Positions 35,050 to 46,853 of a stretch of DNA of 64,000 bases are shown in pieces. Source of the DNA: Populus alba (Eukaryota; Streptophyta; Magnoliopsida; Malpighiales; Salicaceae); contig NC_133284.1 of the NCBI RefSeq assembly GCF_005239225.2, positions 2,075,770 to 2,139,769 of the forward strand, given 5' to 3'. The notes under the pieces were generated by a model. It made no database searches, was not told the DNA's origin, and worked only from the letters and a program-made list of their open reading frames with translations. Each line of letters begins with the position of its first letter. Within the stretch, counting starts at the first letter, position 1. Both the position numbers and the translations under genes were made by a program.

Positions 35050-35743
35050 TTAGCCTGCTTTCTTATCTTCTTAGGCCTTTGGTGACTTGCCTTTTATATT
35101 CAATTCAACTAAAAACTTTGTTTTCAAATAAAATTTTAACATATAATTTATATTATTAGAGTTAACTTTTTTTTTTATTACCCATTTAAACTTGAAATTT
35201 ATTCTTTATATTATTTTATACTTAATTTTTTATTAAATAAATAAAAATAATAAGATTGAAATTCATGATTGTTTAATTATAAAAAGCTATGATATCATAT
35301 TAAAAAACTAATTTTATTTAAAAATATAAACTATTAGATAAGATCTTAGAAAATAATTTATAATTTATGTTATTTATATTATTCTATGTAATTTAATTGT
35401 TGTGATTAATAATTAATTGTTATCGCGATATTCATTAATTGTGGCAGTCATGAACAGCAGGAAGAAAAGCTGTGAAATTCATCTATTTTTTTTTAAAAAA
35501 ATTATATGCTAATTGCCTAATTTGTCCGAACAGAGAAGCAAGCTACTTCCTCTAACAGGAAACTGGATCGTTCTGTTTCCTGTTACATGTTAAAACCTTC
35601 TCTTAACTCAGAACCACCGCTTTCTTCGGTTGTTATTAACTCGAACTCGAACAAAAGGGTTGCTTGCAGCTTGTATCAGCATCCACTCTCTCCATTGTAT
35701 GCACATATTGAGGATTACTTGTGTGGAGTTCATGTTGAGTTGG

Positions 35744-35956
35744 TGTGGATTCCAGCTGCTATACTTCTCATCGAAAGCAACTGAAAGATGTAGTTGCAGC
35801 CATGGAGCGATCGCGAAAGACCATATCCTGAATTTGGATTAGTTGCTCCTGGAAACTTGGCTGCAACATGATTAGCTTGCTGGTGCTTGCATGGCTGCTT
35901 CATCTCTTAGTGTGGTCTGTTCTTCTCTTTTGTTGCAGCCTTATGTGTAACCTCTT
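35744..35956 (+). pseudogene. decayed copy of the HMA5 terminal exon (unit 2)
   Basis: The unit 2 counterpart of 31178-31390, with the same frame breaks and a few point differences (GTAGTTGC, GGAGCGATCGC). It is the fourth version of this exon in the window. Confidence 0.8.
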
Positions 35957-36964
35957 CGTATAAAGCACTGTAAACCTGCTTACTTGCTAGCACAGAGATG
36001 GCCTCATGGCTTCTGTCCCAATTTCTGCTTTCTGCAGCTGTTACTTTTTAATTTGCTTCAAATAAAACATAGTCAATACCTCTCATTTTATGTCATTTCT
36101 GCATTTCAAGCTTGACATAAGTTTAATCAAAGCTCCCTTTGTCATGAGGTTTTGTCTTTGTAGTTGACTAACAATCAGGGCTCAAGCATTGGTAGCAGAA
36201 AAAGCATGAAACAGGTAGAGTTGAGGAGGCCTGATTCTATACTCTTCAATCATTATTTAGATTATTGAAGAACACTAACTACCCGGCAGGTCAAGTTTAT
36301 TTTTATTTTTGAATTATCTAAAACGTTGAACTAATCAAACTCAGATAATAATAATATTATTATTTTATTCAAAACAATATGTTTTTGGATTTAAAAAAAA
36401 AATTATGTTCAAAATAACATATTTTTATTAAAAAAACTCAATTTATTGATCATAGGTTGTTATAAGTACAAAATGTATCATTAAAATCATTTAAAAAGAT
36501 ATTTAATTTTGATTGATACATTAATTGGTTAGATAATATCATCCCATAAAAAAAAATATAAATATGATATAATAAATAAATACTTTTACTTAAAAAATTA
36601 CAAAAAAATAATTTCCTAATATAAGTAAATATCATTATAATTATATTTCAATAATTCTAATTTAAAAAGAATGCTAGTTGATGGTGCTACTCCTATAATA
36701 TATTTTTAGGGAAAGTGCTACTACTATACTAGAAAATAAAATTTATTTAATCCTAAAACTTTTTAATGCTACATGGTGTAGAATAAAAGTTTATGTGGGA
36801 TTATTCGAATACTGTCATCTCTTCAATTTTGCCAATGTATTAAATGGAGACCAAAAAAAGGAGAAAAATGAAAAACGTTTCAAACTTGAAAGGGAAAACT
36901 GAGACAAAACAAAGTTGTGGAGCTAAATTTAGACAAAACATAAACTTTAATGGTGAAAATTGAA

Positions 36965-37791
36965 TTTGTCCCCTTTGTTAAACCTGTTTGATACTTGGGA
37001 CTTGGGAGTTGGGAATTAACAACATTCCTTGTCTGTAGCCAGCAACCTTTTCACCGACAACAACATCTCTACACGTGGCATATCTAAGTATATTCTCTCA
37101 AAGCCCTCTCTGTCTCGCTCTCTCTCTAAAACCCATCTATTCAAAGCGCTTTCTCTCTCTCCCCCCCTCCCCCTCTCCCACAGTGCACCCTCCATTGTGG
37201 ATCACTAAAAGGGTAAGCTTGAAAAATAACGCCTTTTTTTTTCCAAAAACATATCATATAGTATAGTTTCATTTGTACTGTGTTTTTTAGCTTCAGTTAA
37301 TGAAAAGATATCCATTTTTTAATAATTTAATAAGGAAAGTTTCAAGATTTATTGCTTGGAATAGAAAAGATTGGATCTTGTTGGGTTGTTTACTTGATTT
37401 TGATTATAAAATCCTTTTTTATTTTTTGTATATTTGCAGCTTTAGGAATACTGGGTTTTTGAGTAATATTAGAGATTAAGGTTGTAGGTTGGTTTTGGAT
37501 GATTAGTACTCATTCTAATATGGATTGGATTGGTGGGGTTTTTGGTGGGTTTTGAGGTTTCTATGGCGACCCTTTTGTTTGCTTGGTGAGTAAATGAGGG
37601 AAAATGGGAGAAAGTGGGATTTTTTGGGGGGTTTTGTTTTGTTTGGCTGTTAAGTTTCTGGTAATGGAAACTCGGTTTAGATGATCCACGTAGTTATTAG
37701 TGGAGTGATTGCTTTCATGAGCATTGGAGTGTATGAAATTTGAAATTTTGGTTCATTAGGATTTTGGAATTCAGGAATTAAGAGTGTTGCC
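36965..37791 (+). promoter_or_regulatory. promoter, leader and 5' UTR intron of the trihelix gene
   Basis: Unique sequence begins after the duplication. A CT-rich leader (about 37100-37190, with TCTCTCTCTCC runs) suggests a transcription start near 37090. An intron in the leader is well supported: donor AAAAGG|GTAAGC at 37213 and acceptor TATTTGCAG ending at 37439. The remaining leader (37440-37791) includes upstream ATGs, for example at 37509 and 37563. Confidence 0.5.
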
Positions 37792-39171
37792 ATGGATAAT
37801 TCGGGTTTGGGAGGTCGTTTTTTGTCAGGTCCAAATAGCGGTTTGTTAGACCTTGAGTCCCCGATTCATAGACACCAACAATCCCAGTTAGGTCATCCCT
37901 CCATAGCGCACCAACATCAGGTTAACTTAGTGGGTTGTTTTGATAATGATCACCAACCAATTGGGCTAACGGAAGTGAAAGGTACACCATCAAAAGTATA
38001 TTCAGCGAATTTTGGTAAAGGAAAAGCTGTTAGTCCTTTTAATTGCGCAAGCAGTGGCAATGCGAGTGAAGATGATGACCAGAGTTTTATGGAAGATGGG
38101 AATGGTGAGAATTCTACTGGTGTTATGGGAAAAAAGGGATCTCCATGGCAGCGAATGAAATGGACAGATAATGTCGTCAGGCTTCTTATTGCAGTGGTTG
38201 CTTGTGTGGGTGATGACGGTACACTTAATGCTGTTGAGGGGCTTAAGAGAAAATCTGGGCTTTTGCAGAAGAAAGGTAAATGGAAAATGGTGTCGAAGCT
38301 AATGATTAGCAAGGGCTGTCATGTTTCGCCACAACAGTGTGAGGATAAGTTCAATGATCTGAATAAGAGGTACAAGAGGCTGAACGAGATTCTTGGGAGG
38401 GGAACTACTTGTAGAGTGGTGGAGAACCCTGTTCTTATGGATTCAATGCCTCATCTTTCAGCCAAGGCAAAGGATGATGTCAGAAAGATATTGGGCTCAA
38501 AGCATTTGTTTTATAAGGAAATGTGTGCTTACCATAATGGGCAAAGAATACCCAATTGCCAGGATCTTGATCTACAAGGTTTTTCATTACCCCTTGAGAG
38601 GAGCTCTAAAGATAATAATGGGTCAGGGGAGGATGAAGCCGAGGGAAATGGTGACAGTGATGATGGTGATGATGATGATGGTGAATCAGATAATGAAGAA
38701 AATAATAATGCTGATGAGGATGGGGAGAGGGTAGGCCAGTTGTGTGAGGGGCGAGTGAATGATGAGCATGCCCATCTTTGGTCTCAATCAGGTGGGCGAA
38801 ATAGTTTTGATGTTGAAATGGCAGCGATTTTTCAAGACCCTGCAGTGTCACCATGGGAGAGAAAGGAGTGGATTAAGAAGCAGAGGTTGCAACTCCTAGA
38901 GCAAAGGGTAAGCATCCAGGCACAAACTTTTGAACTTGAGAAACAACGGTTCAAGTGGTTGAGATACTGCAGCAAGAAAGACAAGGAGTTCGAGAGGTTG
39001 AGGCTGGAGAATGAGTGGAGGAAACTGGAGAATGAGCAGAGTGCTTTGCAACTGAGGCAGAAGCAACTGGAAATGGATTTTAGGAGTTCGGAACCATCAT
39101 TCGACCCTGCTTGCCTTGGTATTGACGGAGTGCAAGGAAGAGATCCAGTTGATCTGAGCAGGCCTCAATAG
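37792..39171 (+). CDS. trihelix transcription factor, GT-gamma clade-like
   Basis: Single exon, 459 aa, starting at ATG 37792. In order: a His/Gln-rich N-terminus (about 1-60); an acidic patch (92-104); the trihelix/Myb-like DNA-binding region (about 119-205), with W124, W164, the CEDKFNDLNKRYKRLNEILG helix and then MDSMPHLS; a long acidic stretch (about 275-320, mostly D, E, N and G); a region with SPWERKEW; and a Glu/Arg/Gln-rich coiled coil (about 365-435) likely to mediate dimerisation. This layout and the single exon resemble the Arabidopsis At1g21200/At1g76870 group, related to the hypoxia factor HRA1. It should act in the nucleus. Targets are unknown; the clade call is from memory and inference. 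Confidence 0.88.
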   Translation: MDNSGLGGRFLSGPNSGLLDLESPIHRHQQSQLGHPSIAHQHQVNLVGCFDNDHQPIGLTEVKGTPSKVYSANFGKGKAVSPFNCASSGNASEDDDQSFMEDGNGENSTGVMGKKGSPWQRMKWTDNVVRLLIAVVACVGDDGTLNAVEGLKRKSGLLQKKGKWKMVSKLMISKGCHVSPQQCEDKFNDLNKRYKRLNEILGRGTTCRVVENPVLMDSMPHLSAKAKDDVRKILGSKHLFYKEMCAYHNGQRIPNCQDLDLQGFSLPLERSSKDNNGSGEDEAEGNGDSDDGDDDDGESDNEENNNADEDGERVGQLCEGRVNDEHAHLWSQSGGRNSFDVEMAAIFQDPAVSPWERKEWIKKQRLQLLEQRVSIQAQTFELEKQRFKWLRYCSKKDKEFERLRLENEWRKLENEQSALQLRQKQLEMDFRSSEPSFDPACLGIDGVQGRDPVDLSRPQ

Positions 39172-41650
39172 CTTCTTTACAGATGGATTGACAGTTCACT
39201 CCTGGTATCTTGTATGACTTTCACGCAATATCTATAGCATTATGTACACGATACCTAACATCATGTACCGCACATATTGCCTTAGATTAACCTTAGGAAT
39301 GTTCAATATGACTTGTAAAATGTGCACAAGCTTTGCTCGTCTTCTTTTAATGCATTCCTTTTGTGACTTAATGGTTGTTCATATGACTTGTAAAATGTTT
39401 AATTTGCTAGTAATAGCTACATGAACAGAAGCTACAATCCTACTCTCGAACAGAATGGTACCATACCCCTCCCCCCTTTCCATGCTCGCGTGTGATATTT
39501 TCTTGCTTGAAACTTTGTTGATTTTTTCTTTTTGGTCTACCAAATCGATAAGCTTCAAGCATTCCCATTTACAGTTAATGAAACGCCCATCTATCTTCTT
39601 TTCTTTAGTTTTTATCCTTCACTAGTTTGCACCGGCCATTTCACATCAATACAAGTTTTAAGCTGCTTAAGTTGTACTTTTCCTGTCAAATAGTGATCTG
39701 TAAGACAGTAAGAACCTTCATTGTGCACGTTATGTTGGTCTTCTCTGAAATACTCCTTCATCTAGGAATCCCATTCATTGTTCGTGTGAGGTATTCTCCA
39801 GGCTTCTCCACTTTGTTTTTGTTGAGTTGAATGTTCTAACATCCTATAAACATATTTTCGCCAGCTTTCACTGCGCTGCTACTAGAGTGTTTTGTCATGG
39901 TGGTTGCCCCTAGTGTTTGATTAATTCATGATTCTCCACGTTGATTTTTGTCTTATATGTTGTGATCTTGTTGCAATGTGCTTTTCATGCTTGAGATTTT
40001 CATTTGGAGGCGCAGGTCTAAATCGCAGGTGGGGTGGATACTTGGAACAAGGATCAGGAGATGGCAATCTCACATTGTACCTCTTAACACTACAGATAGT
40101 ATCTGGTTATCATTCTGCGATAGAAGAGACAGGGACTAGGACAAAGAAGACATGTTTTCTTGCTCTTCATGTTTTAAAATGATAGAAATTTACTCAAAAA
40201 TTGTTCTAGAAATAGATTTGTTTTTATCTGTTTCTTCTGTCTGCAATACTAATCAAATATAAAGGTGCCAACTTTTCAAGGCAAATTCTTTCACAATCTC
40301 TTAAGAATTCGTCGGTCCACTAAACTCAGCGGATTATGTTGAAAGATATTTATCTACTCATATTTTATAGCCAGCCCAAAAGACGTGGAATTTTTTTCCA
40401 AATGTTCACACATGTTGAATTCTTGGTTGCAGCCGGTACACTCAGTTTATGCAAAAATAAATATAATTTTCTTTCCTCCTCTAAATCTAAAACATAAATG
40501 AAATAATATTTTACCTATATATATATATATATATACAGAAAAAAATATGATAGTAGAAATTTATTTATCCAACTTTATTTTGAACCAAATTTATTCCTAT
40601 TACAAGAATAGAAGAGTAAACAAATTATAATCAAAATAATAACAAATACAATAAAAAATGATAATGAGGGTAAAAGATTTTTCATCCCAGCTACAAAAAT
40701 GTTTTTCTTCTAGAAGTTGAAAATTCTTGAAATAAAGAGGCAGGCAGTGGGGACAATTTCCATGTTTTCTTCATTTCCAAAATAAGACCTTTCCTTTCAA
40801 ACATGCATCTCTCTTCACCTACCAAGGTTTTCATTGCCGTTGGATACAAAGTTTTTCATAATCATACCATCTTAAATTTATTTTGCATTCCAGTCCAACC
40901 ATGCTTTTAAAAGTTTTTAATTTTTTTAGTCTCACATGAAATTTTATGTGTTATTTGATTGTTTTAATGTACTGATATTAAAAATTAAATTAAAAAAATA
41001 TTTTATTTTGATGCATTTTAAAATAAAAAATACTTTGAAAAATAATTTTTACAATATTTTCAAATAGAGTTTTTGGTCAACCACCAAACCTTAGTAAAAA
41101 CTCTTATCATAACCTGAATTAATATATGAATCTGGTGACTTGCTAACCTAGAATTTATTCTAGACCAGGTTTGATTTTGAACCAATTAAATATTAATCAA
41201 ATTAAACTTAAGTGACCGAACTGATTAATCATAACTCAGTTGATTCGATCAAATTTGAGTGAGCTAATGTTGACTCAATGAATTAATTAAAAACTTTGTA
41301 AAAAAACAATCATTTTAAGATTAACTAATATTGACTCGATGAATTAAAAATTGACCCAATAACCTAGCAACTCAAATAGAATCAGAAATCTCCTTGACAT
41401 TATTGATTTTCATCTAAGATCTCACTTTTTCTTTTTATAAGGGATTAAATTGTCAAATGCTATATTTGAGGTCAAGGAAAACAAAACAACAACAAATGTA
41501 CAACAACCAAGAATAGTCTAGGGACTAAGTTATAGTTTTTTCAAACATTAAGGACTGATTTGTAATCATATTAAGAAATCTGGGACTAAAAATAACCCAC
41601 TCAAACTAAGAAATTGCCATTCCATGGACTCACACCCCACCCCACCATGT
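39172..41650. other. intergenic between the trihelix and AAC genes
   Basis: The first few hundred bases probably include the trihelix 3' UTR. From 39430 to 40330 the sequence has moderate GC but only short ORFs without domains. From 40330 it is AT-rich, with an AT microsatellite at about 40516-40534 and, at about 40930-41080, a diverged copy of a common MITE interior (GTTTTAATGTACTGATATTAAAA). No gene recognised. Confidence 0.5.
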
Positions 41651-41663
41651 CTCTCCCTCCACA

Positions 41664-42150
41664 TATAAATATGCGTATTGCCTCTCCTCACCACCTTGCC
41701 GTTCCAAACCGTCAAGACTCCTCCTTTCTCTCTTCACCACCAACAAAATCAAAAGGTAATGCCTTTCTCTCTCCCTCTCTCTAAAGCTGTTTCCTTTCCT
41801 TTCGTTTCATTTGACACGCCGCATGACTCGTTCAATTGTGATTTTCATGTATTTTTGAGTTTAGTTCATTGTCTTTTGTTGGACTTGTCTATGTTTTCTT
41901 TATCTAGCATTAACATCTTCATGTTTATATAAAACCCACTTCACTTCGCTCTTACATCTCTCTCTCCCTCCCTTCTTTTGCTGGTTCTTGGCATCTTTGT
42001 TAGATCTGTTGCTAAGATATTTTTTTTCTCTTAGATTTTTAAACTAACAGGTTTGTTTTTATATCAATATTTCTCTTTTCTTTATAAGTTTCACTGGATC
42101 TTAAAGTTTTGTTGTACCTTAATATTGTTTGTTGGATTTAATTGGAACAG
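41664..42150 (+). promoter_or_regulatory. TATA box, leader and 5' UTR intron of the ADP/ATP carrier gene
   Basis: The TATA element TATAAAT lies at 41664-41670. The leader continues to AAAAG|GTAAT (donor at 41756). The intron runs to TTGGAACAG (acceptor ends at 42150), leaving a short leader before ATG 42174. The leader is CT-rich, as in strongly expressed plant genes. Confidence 0.6.
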
Positions 42151-42173
42151 GGGTTCATTATTTGTGAGAGGAA

Positions 42174-43514
42174 ATGGCTGATAGCCGCCAGCAACCATCT
42201 GTCATGCAAAAGATGGCAAGCCAGGTCCATCACAGTTCTAGCTTTTCCCAAGGCTTTCAGAGACCTGCTTTACACCAAAGGCAGTTTGCATATGGAAATT
42301 ATTCCAATGCAGGATTCCAGTATGCGATGACAAGGGCATGCCAATCCACCCCTGATATGTCATTGATTGCATCATCTACCTCACCAGTATTTGTCCAGGC
42401 CCCATCAGAGAAAGGCTTGGCTAGCTTTGCTATTGATTTTCTTATGGGTGGAGTTTCTGCAGCTGTGTCCAAAACTGCTGCTGCTCCCATTGAGCGTGTG
42501 AAGCTCTTGATCCAAAACCAGGATGAGATGATCAAGACTGGTCGACTCTCTGAACCATACAAGGGAATTGGAGATTGTTTCAGCAGAACAATGAAAGATG
42601 AGGGGATGGTGTCATTGTGGAGAGGAAACACTGTCAATGTCATCCGTTACTTCCCCACTCAGGTTTGTTCCATCTTGGATGCTTTACTAACCTATTTCAT
42701 TCCTTTTGAGTTTTATTTATGTGCTTATCTAGTAATTCTATGAACCCTCCCAGGCCCTGAACTTTGCATTCAAAGATTACTTTAAGAGGCTTTTCAACTT
42801 CAAGAAGGACCGTGATGGCTATTGGAAGTGGTTTGCTGGTAATTTGGCATCTGGTGCTGCTGCTGGTTCCTCATCACTACTCTTTGTCTATTCTTTGGAT
42901 TATGCCCGAACCCGTCTTACAAATGATTCCAAGGCTGCAAAGAAGGGAGGGGAGAGGCAATTCAATGGCTTGGTTGATGTCTACAAGAAGACTATGCAAT
43001 CAGATGGTATTGCTGGGCTTTACCGTGGATTTAACATTTCATGCGTTGGTATTATTGTGTACCGTGGTCTGTATTTTGGAATGTATGATTCTTTGAAGCC
43101 AGTGGTCCTAACTGGAAAGATGCAGGTTAGTAAATTCTGCTATAAATTGTTTAACAGTTTCGATCTCATTTGTCGGTGAATTCTCATGTAGTTTCATCTA
43201 TCACACGATGATTTCAGGATAGCTTCTTTGCTAGCTTTGCTCTTGGTTGGGTCATCACCAATGGTGCTGGACTTGCATCCTATCCAATTGACACTGTCCG
43301 CAGAAGAATGATGATGACATCCGGTGAAGCTGTTAAGTACAAGAGCTCCTTTGATGCATTCTCTCAGATCCTCAAGAACGAGGGTGCTAAATCCCTCTTC
43401 AAGGGTGCTGGTGCAAACATCCTCCGTGCTGTTGCTGGTGCCGGTGTGCTTGCCGGATATGACAAGCTTCAGATGATTGTGTTTGGGAAGAAGTTTGGTT
43501 CTGGTGGGGCCTAA
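42174..43514 (+). CDS. AAC: mitochondrial ADP/ATP carrier (adenine nucleotide translocator)
   Basis: Three coding exons (42174-42662, 42754-43125, 43218-43514), all in phase 0, give 385 aa. The first ~75 residues are the Ser/Gln-rich N-terminal extension typical of plant AACs, which is removed on import. Three mitochondrial-carrier repeats follow, with signatures PIERVK (105-110), SLDYARTRL in repeat 2 and YPIDTVRRR in repeat 3. The nucleotide-carrier hallmark RRRMMM is at 315-320. It exchanges cytosolic ADP for matrix ATP across the inner mitochondrial membrane. The gene is complete, with no odd residues. Confidence 0.97.
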
Positions 43515-44846
43515 TTAAGTCTCTTTCTCATTCCCCCCATACAATCATAGATGGTGATGAAATTTTTGGCGTTCCATTCCATAATTTATCTTGGATAATT
43601 CTTTAGGCTCATTTAATGACCTTTTTTCTCAAGGTGTTTTCCCGGTTTCAGGATTTTCATTCCTGCAACCCTGTCTTTTCTGAATGGTTTCAATTGCAAA
43701 ACATTGATTTTTATCTTATCAAAATTATAGATGATCATTCTAGTTTTGTCATTCTTCCGGATTCTTTTACTCCAAGTGTTACCTTTTCTTCTGGTTTCGA
43801 AGTATGTGTTTATTTTTGTGTTATTATTTGTTTTTGGATGATTCCAATGTATTGATGTTAAAAATAAAAAAATATAAAAAAATATTATTTTTAATTAAGA
43901 AACATTATTGAAAAGTACATGGATGACAATACTAAGCAAGCACTAAGGCTTGTGGTGTGGTAACTGGTGCGTTTTAATTGTTAATTTAAAAATATTTAGT
44001 TAATCAATGCACAGTAATTTTATATTGGTCATATTAAAAACTCTTAAACTACTAATAAAAAAATTATAATTTATAATTTTTTTAAACCTGATTTTTTAAA
44101 TTATATTGTAAAAATTAATACTAAGATAGTTAAAGGAAGTTGAATATGTTCTTATCTAAGCAAATTAATAATTTGATTTTTAACATATAAAAATAAAATA
44201 TTTAAATATTAAAAATGAAGGATTTTTACTTTCCAATATAGATCTACTTGGATTTAAATAAAGTACTGTATAATCTAATTCAAAATCCATTTCTTACTTC
44301 CTATACTATTTTTCTTTAAAATCTGAACACATTGAATACTTAAATTTAATATCTACTAGATCGGATTAATGGATTGAATATTTACCAGATTAAATTAAAT
44401 TGTTATCTGTGTATCTCATTTGAGATTTAATTCTTACCTAAAATTATCAAACCAATCCAAATCGATAAATCAATCTAATGCTTGACTTGAGCTGAATTTA
44501 AATTTGAATTGTTGGAAGAATTAATCCGATCAATTTGTATTCTAAATAATTTGGTTAAAATATTTCATCATCATTTTTATTTTATTTAAACTGATATTGT
44601 TTTAGTTTTATTTTTTTTCTAAAGTAATACCATTTAGACAAAAATTTAAAAAAAAACCCCATAAATTCAAGCCAACCGCTGATTCAAGGGTTGATCGTCT
44701 ACACTCTACCCTACAATTCGGACCTTTCCGGTTAATAGGCCGACCCGGGCCTTATAACTAATGACGACTAGACTACTACTGACAGCCTTTCCCGCCTCAA
44801 CTCATTCTCTCTCCAACCCCCACAAACAGAAAACGAACATAAACAG
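43515..44846. other. 3' UTR of AAC and AT-rich intergenic sequence
   Basis: The first ~250 bp are probably 3' UTR. The segment 43810-43925 resembles a degraded MITE interior (CCAATGTATTGATGTTAAAAA). The rest is AT-rich with repeated GATTAAAT/AATCCAAATC phrases and no gene. The 120 bp before the PPR gene are CT-rich and likely its leader. Confidence 0.45.
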
Positions 44847-46853
44847 ATGACAGTTTACTATGCAACCAAAGTAAGATCTCATCACTTCATCCCAAAGCCT
44901 CTCTTAAACCTCTTCTTCTCTTGTCTTTCTCTTCACTCACACTCTTTCTCTACTCACAATTCAAAGCCTACTTCATGGAACACAACACACACTTACGTTC
45001 TCTCAAACCCACTTCTTTCTTTACTAGAAAACTGCAAATCTTTTTCTCAATTGAAACAAATCCAAGCTCAAATGATCCTTACAGGGTTGATATTAGATGG
45101 GTTTGCTTCAAGTCGCTTAATTTCGTTTTGTGCAATATCAGAATCAAGAAATCTTGATTATTGTATCAAAATTTTGAATAATTTACAAAACGCAAATGTG
45201 TTTTCTTGGAATGCAGTGATTAGAGGGTGCGTAGAGAGTGAAAATCCGCAAAAAGGTTTGGTCCTGTATAAAAGGATGCTGACTAGGGCTGGTTGTAGGC
45301 CTGATAACTATACTTATTCTTTTTTGTTTAAAGTTTGTGCTAATTTAGTGTTAAGTTATATGGGTTTTGAGATTCTTGGACAGGTATTGAAAATGGGTTT
45401 TGATAAGGATATGTATCTGTATAATGGGATCATACATATGTTGGTTTCGGTTGGAGAGTTGGGGTTGGCGCATAAGGTGTTCGATGAAGGTTGTGTGAGA
45501 GACTTGGTTTCTTGGAATTCATTGATTAATGGGTATGTAAGAAGGAGGCAGCCAAGGGAGGCAATGGGGATTTATCAACAAATGATAACGGAGCAAGTTA
45601 AGCCTGATGAGGTGACAATGATCGCTGTCGTATCCGCTTGTGCACAACTAGATAGTTTGAAACTTGGGAGAGAAATTCATCGGTATATTGAAGAAAGTGG
45701 ATTGAATTTGAAAATTTCGCTTGTTAATGCACTTATGGATATGTATGTGAAATGTGGGGATCTTGAGGCGGGGAAAGTTTTGTTTGATAATATGAGAAAG
45801 AAGACAGTTGTTTCATGGACTACGATGATTGTTGGGTATGCGAAAAATGGGCTTTTGGATATGGCTGGGAAGCTTTTTCATGATATGCCAGAGAAGAATG
45901 TTGTGGCATGGAATGCCATAATTGGAAGTTGTGTTCAAGCCAATCTTAGCTTGGAGGCTTTAGAATTGTTTCGTGAAATGCAATTGAGCAATATGAAACC
46001 TGATAAGGTGACCATGCTTCATTGCTTATCTGCTTGCTCACAACTTGGAGCACTTGATACTGGAATGTGGACTCACAACTATATTAAAAAGCACAATCTC
46101 TCTTTAGATGTTGCATTAGGTACTGCATTAATTGACATGTATGCAAAATGTGGGAAAATGACAAAGGCTCTTCAGGTTTTCAATGAGATGCCAAGAAGAA
46201 ACTCTTTGACTTGGACGGCCATTATAGGTGGTTTGGCTCTTTATGGGAATGTAAATGATGCCATATTTTACTTCTCTAAGATGATTGATATTGGATTGAT
46301 GCCAGATGAAATCACCTTTCTTGGGGTCCTAACAGCTTGTTGTCATGGAGGGTTAGTTGAAGAAGGTCGCAAGTATTTTGATCAAATGAAGTCCAGATTC
46401 AACCTGTCTCCCCAGCCTAAACACTATTCTTGCATGGTGAATCTTCTTGGCAGGGCTGGTTTGTTGGAGGAGGCTGAAGAGCTTATTAAAACAATGCCAA
46501 TGGAAGCAGATGCTATGGTTTGGGGTGCGTTGTTCTCTGCTTGTGGAATCCATAGAAATCTTCTAATAGGGGAAAGAGCAGCTGCAAAGCTTCTTGACTT
46601 GGATCCCCATGACAGCGGAATATACGTCTTGCTTGCAAATATGTACAGGGAAGCTGGTAAGTGGGAGGAGGCTCAGAACATAAGAAAGATGATGATGGAA
46701 AGAGGAGTCGAGAAGACTCCTGGTTCTAGTTCAATTGAGGTGAATGGCATTATCAATGAATTTATTGTTAGAGATAAATCACATCCTCAATATGAACAGA
46801 TTTATGAATGTTTTAATCTGATTAACAAGACAATTGGAGTTTGCTATGTCTGA
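44847..46853 (+). CDS. SLO1-like: PLS-type pentatricopeptide repeat protein, SLO1-like RNA-editing factor
   Basis: One uninterrupted exon, 668 aa, from ATG 44847. The N-terminus (about 1-45) is rich in His, Ser, Arg and Lys and poor in acidic residues, consistent with an organelle transit peptide. NPLLSLLENCKSFSQLKQIQAQMI then opens a series of P, L and S repeats (about 55-560) with typical phrases VSWNSLINGYVRR, KPDEVTM, NALMDMYVKCGD, VVAWNAIIGSC and LIDMYAKCGKM. The E/E+ region follows (about 565-660: DSGIYVLLANMYREAGKWEEA, PGSSSIEVNG, FIVRDKSHP). There is no DYW deaminase domain. The overall sequence strongly resembles Arabidopsis At2g22410 (SLO1, 681 aa), a mitochondrial factor needed for editing of nad4 and nad9 transcripts. 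The ortholog status and target sites here are inferred. Confidence 0.92.
   Translation: MTVYYATKVRSHHFIPKPLLNLFFSCLSLHSHSFSTHNSKPTSWNTTHTYVLSNPLLSLLENCKSFSQLKQIQAQMILTGLILDGFASSRLISFCAISESRNLDYCIKILNNLQNANVFSWNAVIRGCVESENPQKGLVLYKRMLTRAGCRPDNYTYSFLFKVCANLVLSYMGFEILGQVLKMGFDKDMYLYNGIIHMLVSVGELGLAHKVFDEGCVRDLVSWNSLINGYVRRRQPREAMGIYQQMITEQVKPDEVTMIAVVSACAQLDSLKLGREIHRYIEESGLNLKISLVNALMDMYVKCGDLEAGKVLFDNMRKKTVVSWTTMIVGYAKNGLLDMAGKLFHDMPEKNVVAWNAIIGSCVQANLSLEALELFREMQLSNMKPDKVTMLHCLSACSQLGALDTGMWTHNYIKKHNLSLDVALGTALIDMYAKCGKMTKALQVFNEMPRRNSLTWTAIIGGLALYGNVNDAIFYFSKMIDIGLMPDEITFLGVLTACCHGGLVEEGRKYFDQMKSRFNLSPQPKHYSCMVNLLGRAGLLEEAEELIKTMPMEADAMVWGALFSACGIHRNLLIGERAAAKLLDLDPHDSGIYVLLANMYREAGKWEEAQNIRKMMMERGVEKTPGSSSIEVNGIINEFIVRDKSHPQYEQIYECFNLINKTIGVCYV

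Larger units (their letters stand above)
32684..36964 (+). repeat. tandem duplication, unit 2
   Basis: A direct repeat of 27892-32664. It starts at TGAATGTATTATGG inside former intron 7 and ends at GGTGAAAATTGA, after which unique sequence leads to the trihelix gene. It contains the terminal exon copy, the 3' flank, the older MITE, the TRIM fragment and the decayed exon relic, but not the younger MITE or the SINE. Sequence identity is very high by eye, including introns and flanks, so the duplication is young. Confidence 0.92.

Noticed and set aside
40295..40335. Short match to the start of the large rRNA (complement of CCGCTGAGTTTA)
   Set aside because: Only about 12 bases match and the flanks do not resemble rRNA or ITS; taken as chance.
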